Counted from the stretch's first letter, positions 11,683 to 24,788 are shown. The stretch: DNA of 64,000 bases from Stenopsyche tienmushanensis (GCA_008973525.1 WACJ01000409.1:124001-188000), one strand, 5' to 3'. Program-made: numbers and translations. The notes: generated by a model from the letters alone, not told the origin.

Positions 11683-12627
11683 GTGGGTCATCCCGTGTGT
11701 AGGTTTTTTTAAAAAAAAATCGATTTTTTTGCATAAATTGTATCCAAATATAGTGTAGAATATGTGGATAAAGTGATTTTCTGATATTTGGGGATGTTCG
11801 GAAGTTACAGCTTTGAAGAGGTTTGGAGGGTGCGTTCTATCACTCTATGTGGTGAAAAATCGGACTCCTTCTCTTGCATTTCGGTTTTTTACTTCTACCC
11901 TTTTAATACAAATACTTCTCTGTTGTGTACAATAAAGAAGCTCTTATATTTTCTAAATTTATTTCTTGTTTCGAATTAATTGTTGCGGTTAATCAACTCA
12001 CAAAATCGAAAGAAATTTTTGCAGCTTTCTACCACAAATCTCCTATAGACGCCAATCCTCAATATGAAGATTGTCCACCAGGCGAAGACAGCTGGCGCAA
12101 GGTCGAAATTAGAGGAGAACTCAATAATTTCCAACACCATAAGCCATCTCTAACTACAGAAATTCAAAAAGACATTAAACCAATCTATGAAGATTTATCA
12201 CGAGATGTTGACCAGATGTTTAGGAGTACAAACACAAAATATGGACTTTCGCTCCTATACACCTGCGTTCTGGCACAAAGATCGTTGAAATAGCAACTCT
12301 TCTTGAAGTGATTATCTTCAATGAAGGATTCAATGATATTTTGAAAGTTTTAGTTACAATAGGATGTCAAATTGGCCACATAACTCAAGCTTACGCCCAT
12401 CGTCGTAATGAAGCGCGTAACTACCGCTCCGAATGACTTCGCTAAAGAAGCTAAAACTGATGCCAGGGAGCAACAATCGGCTTTGTAATAATTTTATAAA
12501 GAAACTGAAGGTTTACTTTATAAAACAGACATAGAAGATTAAAGCTGAATCTAAATTTTCTTTTCAAAATTCGCCAAAGAAAAATCTAAAAAAAATCACC
12601 AAAAAAGTACCGTCACACGAGATCCGT
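11683..12627 (+). mobile_element. Kolobok-like (TTAA) transposon, decayed short copy
   Basis: TTAA flanks both sides (11679-11682 and 12628-12631). The left end begins GTGGGTCATCCCGTGTG. The right end, reverse-complemented, begins ACGGATCTCGTGTGACGG, giving an imperfect inverted repeat. Inside is a broken transposase fragment related to that of the larger element at 30433-32043. TTAA target duplications with this Mutator-like transposase domain fit the Kolobok superfamily (family knowledge, from memory). Much of the expected coding region is missing, so the copy is internally deleted as well as frameshifted. Confidence 0.65.
11985..12492 (+). pseudogene. Kolobok/Mutator-like transposase fragment
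   Basis: Frame 1, open to 12293, encodes EIFAAFYHKSPIDANPQYED, CPPGEDSW and IKPIYEDLSRD. These are the AI-[WY]-HK-STD, CP-G-DSW and IKPIYEDLS blocks of this transposase family. The frame then breaks at about 12270. In another frame the next conserved block continues (KIVEIATLLEVIIFNEGF, followed by a region typical of the C-terminal part), ending at a TGA near 12436. The part between the two blocks that normally contains GGFTQNNNES is largely lost. No functional protein is possible. It resembles the longer copy at 30573-31455. Confidence 0.7.
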
Positions 12628-12631
12628 TTAA

Positions 12632-13073
12632 TAAACTAACTCTCCGAAATTCATTTTGACATAATTTTTTTAATACGCAAATGAAATATTTTTTGTATTG
12701 ATTTTATATATATGAAGAACACGAGAGAATGTGTTTGAGTTTCGCTTTGAACTGCCGTATATAATAAGTAGTAGTGTTTCCGATTGATCGTCTCGATCCA
12801 GTTTTGCCATGATTTCCTGGTTTTAAAATATAAAATACTGAGACGATTAATTAAGTCGTGCAAGCTCGCTCATGAGTGTTTGATTTGCAGCAATAATTAT
12901 ATATTGCAAATAATTATCATTTCTCGACTCAGTCGTCGATTCTATCTAATCTAGATTCAACTGTTCCATACGTGCAAGGTAAAAATCTCCTATTAGGGAT
13001 CATCAATAAATACTGCACAAATTATAGCAAACATTTTATCAGCAAAATTGTTTGTGTAATATATAATAAAATA
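12632..13073 (+). other. Intron sequence, nothing recognised
   Basis: AT-rich, no supported features. A minus-strand frame at 12651-12863 has no homology. Confidence 0.45.
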
Positions 13074-13150
13074 GGGGCGCTTGTGGTGTAGTGGTTGCTT
13101 TATGCTACATATAGATGCACATAACACGGAGATAATACAAACTGCCGATT
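13074..13150 (+). other. tRNA-like A-box sequence, possible SINE remnant
   Basis: GGGGCGCTTGTGGTGTAGTG at 13074 resembles the 5' part of a tRNA, with an A-box-like TGGTGTAGTGG at 13084-13094. I cannot find a matching B box (GGTTCRANNCC), an anticodon arm or a closing acceptor stem. It is therefore not a tRNA gene. A decayed tRNA-derived SINE head is possible; chance is the alternative. Confidence 0.25.
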
Positions 13151-13159
13151 GGAGTTTCA

Positions 13160-14050
13160 CTTTTCGTGATGTTTACCTTACCGTGTACATAGACGTTTAA
13201 CTTCCATAAACTTTTTTTAAATTGATTTCATCGCCTGTAAATTTGTGCTTGTAAATAAAATATAATTGAGTTGGTTTGTAGTAGTATTTGTAAATATGAA
13301 CGTCTTTCTACTACCATTACAACGTCAACAAATCCATAGTAATGCTATCGAATCCCGTAATTATTAAGTGGTTCAATACAGGTCAACAAGTCCTTTGATT
13401 AATTTAAACAGACCGTCGGGTAGTCATTAAACTGGGAGTCCCACGCAATTGTCTCAAAAATGACTCGTCTAATGAAAGCCTGATTACAATAAATTACATT
13501 TCAACAGTGCAATCAAAATATTTGCCAGGAATTATCGCATAGAAATCCGGTCAATTAAGTTTATCCATTTTCCGCTCTTGAGGCACTGCCTGGTTGCACC
13601 ACAAGTCGTGACTAGAAAATAAGCCTTATTAAACAAAGACGTGAACATGATTAATTTATATGGCCGGATTAAATAAACACATCAATATTGCGAAATGGCC
13701 CATTGATACCATCGAACAAAGCTTCGGGAAGATAAGTGCAATAAATAAATACTTTGTTAATTATAAACACTTCCTAGCGTTGGTACTTTATTACGGCGCA
13801 TTATTCACGCAAGCAGGAGGCTGCGGAGCGACTGTAATTAATCTTTTGTCGGGATTAGCATTAAAAATTCATTGACCTTACGAGATTATAATATTTTCGT
13901 ATTTATTTGATCAATATTTCATTCTGTGGAATAATTTAAATATTAAATTAAAATATGAAAAATCTGCTTGAATCGGGTACGGGATGTGGAACGATGCTAT
14001 TGATCGATACGAAAGGCATTAAAAATTCTTAAAAATTGATGATGAAATGA
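13160..14050 (+). other. Intron sequence, nothing recognised
   Basis: No coding homology, RNA gene or repeat end seen. Confidence 0.45.
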
Positions 14051-14232
14051 CAAATTATTTATTTCCGTCGCTGCATATAAATACTTATATACTATAATAC
14101 TTTGATTTGATTCGTTATTAAGTTACGGAAGAATACAAAAATTCTGAACCTCGTATCTACTATATTTCATATCGATATTCCCATTATTAGAGTCGAGGTG
14201 TAGTAAATACATCACCGGTAGGGAAGGGTTAA
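14051..14232 (-). repeat. Dispersed repeat, minus-strand copy
   Basis: The reverse complement matches 4473-4657 over almost its whole length at high identity. It starts with TTAACCCTTCCCTACCGGTG and ends in the GACGGAAATAAATAATTTG block. Unlike the other copy it is not bracketed by the CTCGATTATCC ends, which shows that it is an independent repeat. No coding content. Confidence 0.8.
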
Positions 14233-15513
14233 TATACCAATTTGAAAAAGGTAAAGTGTTTTGTATATGTTGATTATGTTATTTAAAATAATATGGATAA
14301 AATATAAATTTGTACGTAATCGATTCCATTTATAACACGTACTCTACAGGTATTGGTTATATTTTAATAAACGATGACGCTAAAGCATCATAAAGCCAAC
14401 CGAAGCTTTCCATGGAATACATTTTCGGTGAAATCTCATTTCGGCAAAAATTAATCACTCATATCCCGTCGTTTTCTTCGAACGAATAGGCCTTAAATTT
14501 TCCACCCCAATCTCGAAAACTTCAAGAACCCACAGGAGCTTAAAGTTTCATTACCGACCCAGTATGACGTGCGCCGTACGTTGTTTCAATTTTTGCCACC
14601 CGAGCAAAAATATGGATTTCCATTAAGCGTTAACACATAGAGCGGAGTTGTTGACTCGGCACAAAACCGTTAAGACATTATGCAAAATGCGATAAAACCC
14701 AACCGACGCTTCGCTCTTTATGAAGTCATCAAAACACTGACGTCGGGGCTCTCTAAAAAATCGGACACATGTCGTCTTAAATCAATCAATCATGATTGGC
14801 AACAGGAAATCTGACCTTAATTCAATTTCGGATCTAGCCCACGGTAGCGTGGCGGTACTGCTCGACTAGCTTTTTTCGTGCACTCCATCGATACGTATTG
14901 TTTATGCTCTTGATTATGATGCACATGTCATGTGAGACAAGATTAAAATCGCCCTTGGCCAATCACGTTCATGGAATAATGGACCCATGGAAAAAAATTG
15001 ATGCTGAGCTTGAAGTTGACCCTGAAATGTACATACAAATAACGGCAGTCTATGATCATGGACAAAAAATTATCTGAATATATTACATGGTACATAAGAC
15101 GGTATTTTTTATAGCAGAATCCATAAAGTATTTGATCAAAATTATAGGAACAATGAATCGACTTGATTTTATTAATATTATATTCATTGACCTGTGAATG
15201 GCCCTCATAACGCCGGGTGGTCGTCGTTATCTTATTTAATTGAGAATCAATAGGCCAAACCAATTCAATTAAATTGCATCAACAAGCTCATTTTTGAAGC
15301 GCTGAAGTGCGATTTAAACAATTAAATTTCGTCAAGTGTTGATAACGCCCTGTGCAATATTTCACAATAAGAAAGAAATCAACATGTCAAAAATATCATT
15401 GATACCTGCAGACGACGTCGAACTGTCTGTCAAGATGCTAAAAACTGTCAAGTATTAATTTTCCTTGGATTTTTGATTCTAAATCATTTATTTAGTATTA
15501 TTCTTTTGGTGTA
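14233..15513 (+). other. Intron sequence, nothing recognised
   Basis: No supported features. The frame of 106 codons on the minus strand (14943-15263) has no recognisable domain and is probably chance. Confidence 0.45.
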
Positions 15514-15703
15514 TCAGGTCAGTCCAAAAGTTCGTGCGCATTTTTGGGATTTTTTCAAATAATGTAAATAAAAAACAATTTAACATTAGATTTCAAACCT
15601 GTTGAAATTTGTCATCGCTTGACTAATGTATTAGCCAATCTGTTACCAATTTTCGTAAACTTCATTTAAAAAAATCCCAAAAAATGTGCACGAACTGATC
15701 TGA
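15514..15703. mobile_element. MITE of the mariner family seen at 56096
   Basis: A 190-bp element flanked by TA on both sides (15512-15513 and 15704-15705). The left end is TCAGGTCAGTCCAAAAGTTC. The right end in reverse complement is TCAGATCAGTTCGTGCACA, the same sequence with a short deletion; the repeat then extends through TTTTGGGATTTTTT on both sides. Subterminal sequence (TTTAACATTAGATTTC, then AACCTGT) matches the left part of the decayed mariner at 56096-56923. It is therefore a deletion derivative that keeps only the ends. Confidence 0.9.
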
Positions 15704-15705
15704 TA

Positions 15706-18700
15706 GTAATCATTCATGATTTCAGTAGACAAGGAAATAACACAATACACCTAAAGTAATTATGTAATCATAAATTTTGCCTAATAAATACATATAAATG
15801 TAATGAATTTTCTAAGCTCTGCTAAAAACATAGTTTTATGATTGTGGTAAAATTGATGAATTTATTGTGTTATTTTTCTAACTACAGTTCCCACGTCGAA
15901 ATACACGTGTAACATATGGTGTGGTTATCACGAAAGCCCATTGTTAATAGTTTGGACACGGTTTTATCTCTATTGCTTACATTCGGCAATATAGATTAGT
16001 TGAATTAGATTGGGTTCTTCGCAAAAAAAAAGGTATTGTCCCTTCGGCCGGACAAAAAAACGCTTTAGCTCTCGGGACGATATCAACCTGTTCTTTTTGG
16101 TCCAGCAAGTGTTTTGGGGGGCGTATTATATTGCCAGCATCCTTGACAAACGCAAAGTAAACCCACAATACAACCGCATGTGTATTTTATGTCAGAAAAA
16201 TATACAACAACAATAGAGAGTGTGATATTGCCACAAATTGGTCGACGCCATTGAACGATTCATCCAATTACGAGTAAAATCATTTTTGATTTGTACCATT
16301 GTACCATTTCGGATGGATTGAATTAAAAATTGATTTCTCACGGTTTTAAATATCAATCGATGCAGCGTTTAGTGCTCTTTTCCTAGTTGCACACGAGAAA
16401 ACGTGAGAAACCAAGACGCCATTACCAGTGTCGTATATCATTTTTATATGCCAATTACAGGGCAAATCGTACGAATTACGACCACATTTTGTGCACTCGA
16501 AATTCGATCGAATGTCCACTTTTTCCCACAAATCGCTAGAAATACTAAACTCGACCGGCGGAGTCTGTAATTAACCCATTTATTCAAATTATATGTATCG
16601 ATAAAAAAGCGCACATAACAAACGGCTTAATCTATAACGACTGCACAATCAATGTAATTATTAATAATAGCAAACGGCAGACATTTTTTTAATGGCGCAA
16701 TTAACAATCGACCCATTGCAAAATATCGAAGGCAATCAATTAAATTGATTTGTTTGCTTGTATCATTTTTTTGTGGAATGTACGGAGAAGAGTTACGTTT
16801 TGATATCATTTTTATTAATAATCGTACTCGATTAAAGTATCCCCGGGTAGTCTGACCCGTTCCGTATCAGAATCCAATCATCTTGGAGCCTTTAAATGTT
16901 GTACAATAATGCCATATGTTCTCGTTGCATAATGTGACAGCCTTTTGCATATATTTTTTTAACATCGCCCGAGTGTATATACGCTAAACTGTCCCAGATA
17001 GAGCTCTGATAAATCGGAGATCTTAGCAAATTAATGGATTCTGACACGTTTTAGCCAGTGACAGACGGACATTATCGAATCGAATCGTGGGAATTCAACA
17101 GCCAACACAATGGATGTTATTTTTACCTTTCCACAGTATATAGTTCATATTCTCTACGAGTCGTGTCGAAAGTGGGATGGATGGAGAATGGACTGGTTTC
17201 CTTGGAACCTGTTATAAAGGATGCCTCCAGACAGTGGCGTAATGTGGACTCAAACTCAATTAATTTTAACTCGTTATATCCCCATCAAATCCTTGCTAAA
17301 TACTTAATCAGTAATTGATATATTTTATACATGCAAATCTGTTCGATTTCGTGCAATTTTACGTATGAAGGACGCAATGAAACATTTGTAACGCGGTATC
17401 ATGTCGCGAAGCTCTGTAACTGCAAGTTTCTAATGAAAGTTATAAATATGTAAATTATAATTTTTACTAGCATATGTAATGAATGATGTCAAATTTCCTT
17501 TGATTTATTTAATTATTCGCATTTGTGAATGCTCACCCGGTGGGTCACCTGGGTGAACGTATCGAAGGGTGTGTGGATGAATTAATATGTGACGGAAAGG
17601 TGTATAAAATTTATTTAATAAAGCTAAAATTTAATTGTGCACATAAATCACTAAAGATGTTCATTTTACAGGGAACATATAATACAGATTTTGTCATCAG
17701 TTGGAGTTAAATGCACATTTACTGAATTCCCCAAATGCTCGGGTTAGAACCATAAAAAATAATCGGAACAACAGTTATATCCCTTTGAAATATCGGTCAT
17801 CTTTCTCGGAAGATTAAGTTTATCACAAGATTAGTGTTAAAAGTATTCAGGGGGCAAGTCCATGTGGCGCCTGTGGTCGACGATGATTACTCAGCCGCTG
17901 AGAAATTCCTGGTAAGCTCTTGTAGCCTTTGCCGGGTTCGCCGCTCATTTTGTATTTTTTCCCGGGTCCTTATTTTTGGGAGCTCGAGGCCTTCTACCTG
18001 GACCCAATATCAGTGCTTGTGCGTAAATCGACTGCGGCACAATCCCAACAATGGATACCCGAGCGGTAGCACGCGTCGTTGCCTCCGCACTCTCCCTGAA
18101 GATGTCTTATTATCGTTACACAATGGATTATGACATTTTAGTTGGTGCCTTTGTGATCTCATATCAGATTACATGTTCTAATTTTCATGCAAAGCGTATA
18201 ATAAAGAAACGTTGTTTACACATTCTGAAGGGTCATTGTTTTTATTCATCCCTCATTTGCACATAATTAAATTTGATCCACATCGCGAAATTTCTAACCA
18301 ACTCAAGCCGTTGTAGTTTTTTTTACGATAAACACAAAAATAATCGATGCTCGCCGAATACTTTCTATTCAGACAGGATGGAAGTTATCTCGGCCAGATG
18401 CTTGGAAAAAAATGTTTGAACAGATGCCTTCGTCTGGGAACGATGGATTTCTTTGCTCTCCTTTGAATCTCCTTGAGCGTCTAACAGAGATAAGCAACAT
18501 TTTTGTGCGTCGAAAAATTTGGACGCAGATCTTCGAAGAGCAATCGCGAGGCCGCCGCAAAAACGATTGGCCTAAATAGCTATTGAATCATTTGGCTCAT
18601 AAAAGAAGCCTTAAATCCAAATAAAAAAGACGACAATTGACCTTGTACTAGCGTGAGAAGAATAATTCGCTCGAATGTGCCATTCAAATTCTAGTATTTA

Positions 18701-21221
18701 CGCTTTCAAATGCTTTCTAAAAATTTGCCAAATCAACGGTGTACGTTGGCAAAATTTCAACAAAGCTAATTTTTGTTCGAAACAAAAAATGCATTCTGCA
18801 GATCCGTTCCGAGGTCAATAACGATAATAGATCTACAAGCTATGAATCAACAGTTATTTAAAATGCTTTATAAGAAACTATGCAGATTTAATCGTATTTA
18901 ACCCTTTTAGTGATGGGCAAAAATCGCTGTTATCAACGCTTGCGAAAAATACCAACGCCGATATATCATCATAGAACTGGCTTTTTACTATTCGCAATGT
19001 GAGAGAATTGTATCAAAATAAACTTACTTTGACAAAGTATTAGGAATGGTGTCCATGCCAGCCATGTATGTCGATGGACGAGCGATGACATTCTCCACCA
19101 TGGAAGTCCTAAGTCCTGGACAAGTGATTTGCAGCAAAAAAATTAAGCATAATTTTACTTTATATAATATTGTGTATAGTATAGACTATAATTAGGAAGA
19201 AATATTAAAAAATAAAAAAATAGTGAGCGATTGAAGAAAAATGTGTGTTTTTACCAACTTTTTTCGTAGTTTTTCATTAATTAAAAAAAAACGACTGAAT
19301 ATTTTTAGATAATTGTAGTCTATACGATGAAGACGTTTATTATACACGTGCTTGCTAAATTTCATAAAGAATGCTCATCTAGGGCGTGTGTGAGCACTTC
19401 CATGAGCTTGGAAAAAGTAGTTTCGAGAAATTTAAAAATTTCTCCTCTCCTCAGCTTCTGGAAGCGCCTAGTCGGCCTATAACTTACGCGAATTTCATTT
19501 ATATCGACTTGAAATTTACTGAACGTATTCTTAAACATTTATTTTTTTCGTTACACGAATAATTATTATATTTTCTCTTCTTATTATTATTTTCCAAAAA
19601 AAAAAATCTACTGTGTTTTATATATAAAAATTCAAACGCTTATGAATTATCGAGGGAAGCAGTTGATGGGCATTTCCTTTCGGGCTGTATAATTTGCTGA
19701 ATGTCCAAATGCATATTAAAAAAAAGGGGAAAACACCAATTATTATGATAAAAAGTTAATTGAACTACTCCTAGGAACTACTTTTTGCTAACCAGAAAAT
19801 CTGTCAAAATATTGCTCGTGGTGTTGAATGAATATTTGAGTTATGGCATATGCGAGGAAGTTGCCGATCATACAATCTAGGCATCTTTTATTGATGTTAG
19901 TTTTTCTGTCGATCGTCGTGGTCATTCTTAGTCGAATGGACCATCAGTATGAATGGCGGAGGCATCGATTCCAGGATATGTCATGCAGTAATTTTAATAT
20001 GCTCTTGACATTTCGAGGCATTATTGTCATTGTGTTGCGAAGGCCACGTTTGCAGACGTGTTTGAAATGTAAGAATATTTTCTTCTGCGAAAGAATACAC
20101 ACTGTAAAGCATTAAAATGAGCATTGCCTCTGTCACGTTTGGCGCAAGAGGAATGACGAGATGATATCTCCGCAAATTGTTCTTCCCACGTAGCATGATG
20201 TTCAGAACATCCCTCGGCGGCGGGAATAAATTTGTTCAAAAATTGTCATAATAATTACTGCGCCTGCGCAGTCACGGCGTCCCAGTGACTTGCTGCTACG
20301 TGTCTTGAAAGCGATGCCAATCTTATCTTTTGCAACGCTCGGCATGAATTTGCGATAAGGTAATGATATTGTATACTATCGATGCCCACATATTACCAGC
20401 TGGATATATGCAGATTTGCTGCGTGTTTTTTTTAAATAAGGATAATGTGTGATAAATGACATCTGTTTGCAGGTTTATTCAATGCAACCCAAACACATTG
20501 TTGGTATGCATAACAAAAAAACATCCTTATTTATTTTCGCCCATAACCTTTCAACACGCAGACGACATAAATTCAAGTTAATGTTACACTTATCGTCTAA
20601 GAGGAGTCAGACAGGCGCGTGCAAAACCTTATCAGTGGCAGTCGACAAGCATTGACGTCTGGCTATCAATACCTAAATGTCAACAACTTGTTAATATTCC
20701 AATCATCACAAGAAGTGCTCCATCAAGAAGAATTATCAACCGAATGCCACGTGCAATACATGCAACAACGATGATGCGAAACTGTCAACATTCATACGTA
20801 TTCAAGGATGCTTCTTTGGTCATTATAAAGGACGCACGCTTACGTATGTCCATCCTGGCATCAAGGAATCGATTACAAATTACCCGGTATAATCGGATCA
20901 AATATTCGAATCTATGATGTCATTTTTTTTCTTTGAAATTTATACCTTGGGATTAAATCTGACATATTTAGTATATGTCTTGAATCATTTCAATGTAAAT
21001 CGACAGGCATCGTTTTATCTTATCTTATCTTCATAGCCATCTTTTTGTATCTTAAAACTAAATATCATATACTAGGCCACTTTTTCTACTGATAAATGGC
21101 TTATTTAGGATTATTTTCTATTGGGTATTTCGATTGGGTTTGATATGGAAAAGGTGGCTAATATTATTGTTTAGTTTGCTCAACCATTCAGTTTGAATTG
21201 ATTATGCAATTTCGTCTATAG
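15706..21221 (+). other. Intron sequence, nothing coding recognised
   Basis: Several short frames, none with homology. A hAT-end-like CAGTGGCGTAAT at 17232 has no partner. GC-richer patches around 17860-18120 could be regulatory. The NRF1/EWG-like dyad near 20257 is listed separately. Confidence 0.4.
20257..20272. promoter_or_regulatory. Palindromic NRF1/EWG-like site
   Basis: ACTGCGCCTGCGCAGT is a near-perfect dyad (7-bp arms around CT). Its core resembles the YGCGCATGCGCR site bound by NRF1 and insect Erect wing, with C in place of the central A. It sits in a locally GC-rich patch in an AT-rich intron. Function is inferred only from the motif. Confidence 0.35.
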
Positions 21222-21360
21222 CAGTGTTCCTCAACCTTTTTACATCTGCGGGTCGCTATAAAAAAGGGAAAAAAAATGTGGACCACTAATACTATAATAT
21301 TTTTTAATGTTATATTGTGACAGATGGACAAGGACAAAGGAAAAGGTTGGGAATTCCTAT
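21222..21360. mobile_element. Short hAT-derived MITE (probable)
   Basis: The left end CAGTGTTCCTCAACCTTTTT is a typical hAT terminus. The right end in reverse complement reads ATAGGAATTCCCAACCTTTT, an imperfect inverted repeat of it. GCGGGTCGC near 21250 is also typical of such ends. The 8-bp flanks do not match clearly, so the boundaries are uncertain. Confidence 0.5.
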
Positions 21361-21505
21361 TATAAAGGTTCAAGTTTAAATCAAGATGGTGAATAAAAAT
21401 TAAACCGTACCGACAAATTTGGGAGATCGAACGTATCGATATTTACAATCGATTCGCAAAAAGGAAATGTTGGGATAATTAACCCATTCCATGTGAGGCA
21501 TTTTA

Positions 21506-21595
21506 GCGAACATCATTTGCTGGATGCGAACTGATCGCGATTCGTATGTTCTTATATGCTTGAGGGCAGGGCTACCACTTAATGCTTTGTTATAC
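21506..21595 (+). repeat. Dispersed repeat, copy 1 of 2
   Basis: Related to 36267-36356. Both contain GCGAACATC, then GGATGCGAAC or GGGTGCGAAC, TTCTTATATGCTTGAGGGC or TTCTCATCTGCTCAAGGGC, AGGGCTAC, and ATGCTTTG or ATGCTCTG. No coding content and no terminal repeat are defined. Family unknown. Confidence 0.65.
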
Positions 21596-24500
21596 TCTCG
21601 TTAATAGTTTATAAAAAGACGTGGAATTAGTTATCGATATTGGTATTTATTTATCCGATGATGAACTGTATAATTAATTTTTGCGTGGAATAAACATACT
21701 GAGAAGAATTTGATAATCATACATTTCGGTCGCATCCATGCTTACCTCAAACTAATGCTTATTTATTTACAATCAATTCAATCAATGTTCAAATATTCGA
21801 TTTGTGGCATCGTTATACAGGCATTTGTTCACGTCGTCAATACAGTTTGAAGATCCTTGTTCAGTCTACAGATTTGTTTATCATTTGAAAACAGTTAAGT
21901 TTGTTATGGTGCATGAACATTGCACACGCAATAAATGTGTCGTGTATTGAAAGGATTAAAATTTGGGCAGGGTCATCAATGAATGATTGAATTAACATTG
22001 GATTAAGCTTGAAAAACGATCCATCAAAATATAATTGTGTGTTCATAAAATAAAAATAAAAAAATGCTGATAATTTTCAAGGTGCACCAATACATATTGG
22101 CAGCACAGATGAAGATAATTTATAATAATATTAAATTTTATTGTGTTTACATACTCATTACATTTTTTTTGTACTTGAATTCAATTGAGGAAAGTGTATG
22201 TATGCAGGAAAAGCGTGTCACCTAACAATACAATAATACTTGATGGTACTTAAAATATTTTGCAATATTTCCGAGATGGTGTTATCCAAATATTGTCCTA
22301 TTTGACACGAACTAATACTTGAAAATTGCTAATAATTTATTTTTAAACGACTTCTTGAACGAAGATCTTTAGCTAATAAATTTGAAAGAAAATCATTGAT
22401 TACTTGAAGGTTTTTATTCGTAAAGATCTTATCGTACGTTAAATTAACCGATTAAGCCTTTTGCTATAGTCTCTGAACTTTTAGCTGTCATGGGTCATTT
22501 TTTCATGAGGCTAAATGTTTTTTCGTGAATTTGTTTACTTTCTGTCAACGACAGACATCCCCTTTATTTTGTCCCGCGTAAAAATAATCACAGCAACCCC
22601 GCATTGCTTCTGGAGTGGTGTTTTGAAAGCACAAAATAAATGGATCCAAAACAATCGAATGGGTACTTTGCCTTCGGAAAAAAAACAATGACTTAAAAGC
22701 AGGGTTGGATTTATATATCAACGTCGACTTTATGCTGCAGTTTATTTAGTGAAAGTTAAATTGCTATGAAAATACAATCTACGGATCATCCTCCAAGGTA
22801 CGATTCTGATCTCTCTTTGGACTATTTTGCTCCGACCCGTTAAAGTGCAACATATCGCGATGATGAACGTGGCAACTCGTTCGTTCTCATCAGCTCGAGT
22901 TTCTGATGAAGATCAGATACCAGGACTACGGATTGCAGCCTGTACGCATCGCAATTTGCAGAAAACGCCCTGAATCTTGATTATTTCGGAAAACACGCAA
23001 GTGCGGAGGAATCGTGACGCTTGCGAAACGTATGGGTTGTGGCCTTTGCTCCAAAACATAATTCATTTCAGCGTTTCGCGACAGCGAAAGTTGCTCAGAT
23101 TAATGAGATAAGGAAATTGGCTTTCGCAAGGATATAAAAATAATAATTTCGAAATGAAAAAATTGCTTCGATTCTGAAATTGAAGGCTTTTCGACGCCTC
23201 GCCATCTTCCATGCCCAAACGGGCACTCAACAGCTGAAACATGATTTACACAACCCTTATATAAATAATATAAATTCACAACAAGACACGCAGTGATTCT
23301 CAATACGCATTTATAATATATTGAACCGAATAAAACTGTCCCGCCAAATTTATACACATACCATAAATCCACACATGCCAATACAATATATCATTGAAGC
23401 ACTATCGTGTGTTCATTCCATTAGAATTTGCATAAATAGTACGTTTTACCGCTACAAAAAATCGGAAAAAAAAACACACTAAGAACGTAGATTTTATTCA
23501 AATTTAATCCATCAAATTAGCCCTGTTTAACACAAAGAACTCTATTGTAATTTGTATGAAAATTCCGCAATTTCACTTGAAATTATCCAAATTTAAAAAC
23601 TATTACATAGCATATTAAATCAGATTATTTAGATGACTTCCTATAAAATCATAATTTGATGTTAACATTTGGCAGAACATCACAATCTTTTCATAAATAA
23701 CTATATATATAGTAATGAAATCTATTGTTTTCATTCTAGTAGACTTTTTTGTAGAATCGATGAATGTGAAAATGTTTACAAATTTATCTGAATATCACAC
23801 GGATTTAATCTGATTTTTTAAGTTCATTCCGCCCTTGTATTATACATATAAATTGGCCATTCATAATATTTACAGACATTTTCCTATGTATTCCCGATCA
23901 AGATTGTTGGTCTATTTTCATCACTGCTAGACTCTTCAAAAATTTCAAGATCTTTTCTATTATTACTAGAGGTGTTTACGAGCCATATATTTTACACCAA
24001 TGGATGACCATCCTGATTATTGTTTCAAAAGACGATGGTCTCTTAGAATTTTCCGATGATAAATTCTCTCAAATTCAATCAAATCTTATATATAGTTTTT
24101 CCTCTAAAACCATGTTATATAAAATGTGTTATACGAAGGTCGAGTGTTTTTTGTATTTTGTTGAAAGATTGTAACATATCCGGTTCATTTGAAGGAACTC
24201 TCGAAATCTGTTATTTATTAGGTTTACATCATTGCTGTATATTTTACTCGAAGTGTGGAATGATGGGCTACGTCTTATCATACATTGCCACAAAACTGAG
24301 TAAATTATTGATTGATTGACAATGAAACTTGTTGCTTTGAGATAAATTTACTCCCATCATTGGACACTCCAGGCGTTGTAAAAAATCTATGAATGAATAC
24401 TCGATAAAATAATAATTTTAACGACCGCACAACGCAATAATAACTCTAAAACTGAGCTGAAACTATGCTCGTTATCTCGGAAGGTCTTGACCCGCCAACT

Positions 24501-24772
24501 ATTATTGACAGCGACTCGTTATGCATTGAAATGCATGTGGGTATTTTATTGTGATTATATATATTTAACTGTGTTTGAACAAATAGAAAAGTGTCGACAG
24601 GAAATGAATTCAATATAAGAACAATTTACGCTGCATTTCCGCTGCAAGCTGCATTCGGTTTTATTACGTGCAATGATATTATCCCGTTGGGTGTAAATAA
24701 TATAACGGGTGTTCGTATTTGCCCATTTGGTTTTACAGCGCGTACTCGACTTATCAGATCATCTATCGTCGA

Positions 24773-24788
24773 TTTCGCAATTGCGAAA
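24773..24788. promoter_or_regulatory. Perfect 16-bp palindrome
   Basis: TTTCGCAATTGCGAAA is its own reverse complement. It lies in a 250-bp GC-richer patch (24600-24880) that is open on both strands. It could be a homodimeric transcription factor site. No factor can be named. Confidence 0.3.

Noticed and set aside
14943..15263. 106-codon minus-strand frame
   Set aside because: No domain, low-complexity Tyr/Asn/Ile-rich composition, no neighbouring exon signals.
17232..17243. CAGTGGCGTAAT, hAT-like terminus
   Set aside because: Single short match with no partner end.
18896..18915. TTAACCCTTTT-type sequences (also near 33588, 58504 and 61255) suggesting piggyBac-like ends
   Set aside because: Common in AT-rich DNA and none has a reverse-complement partner at a sensible distance.
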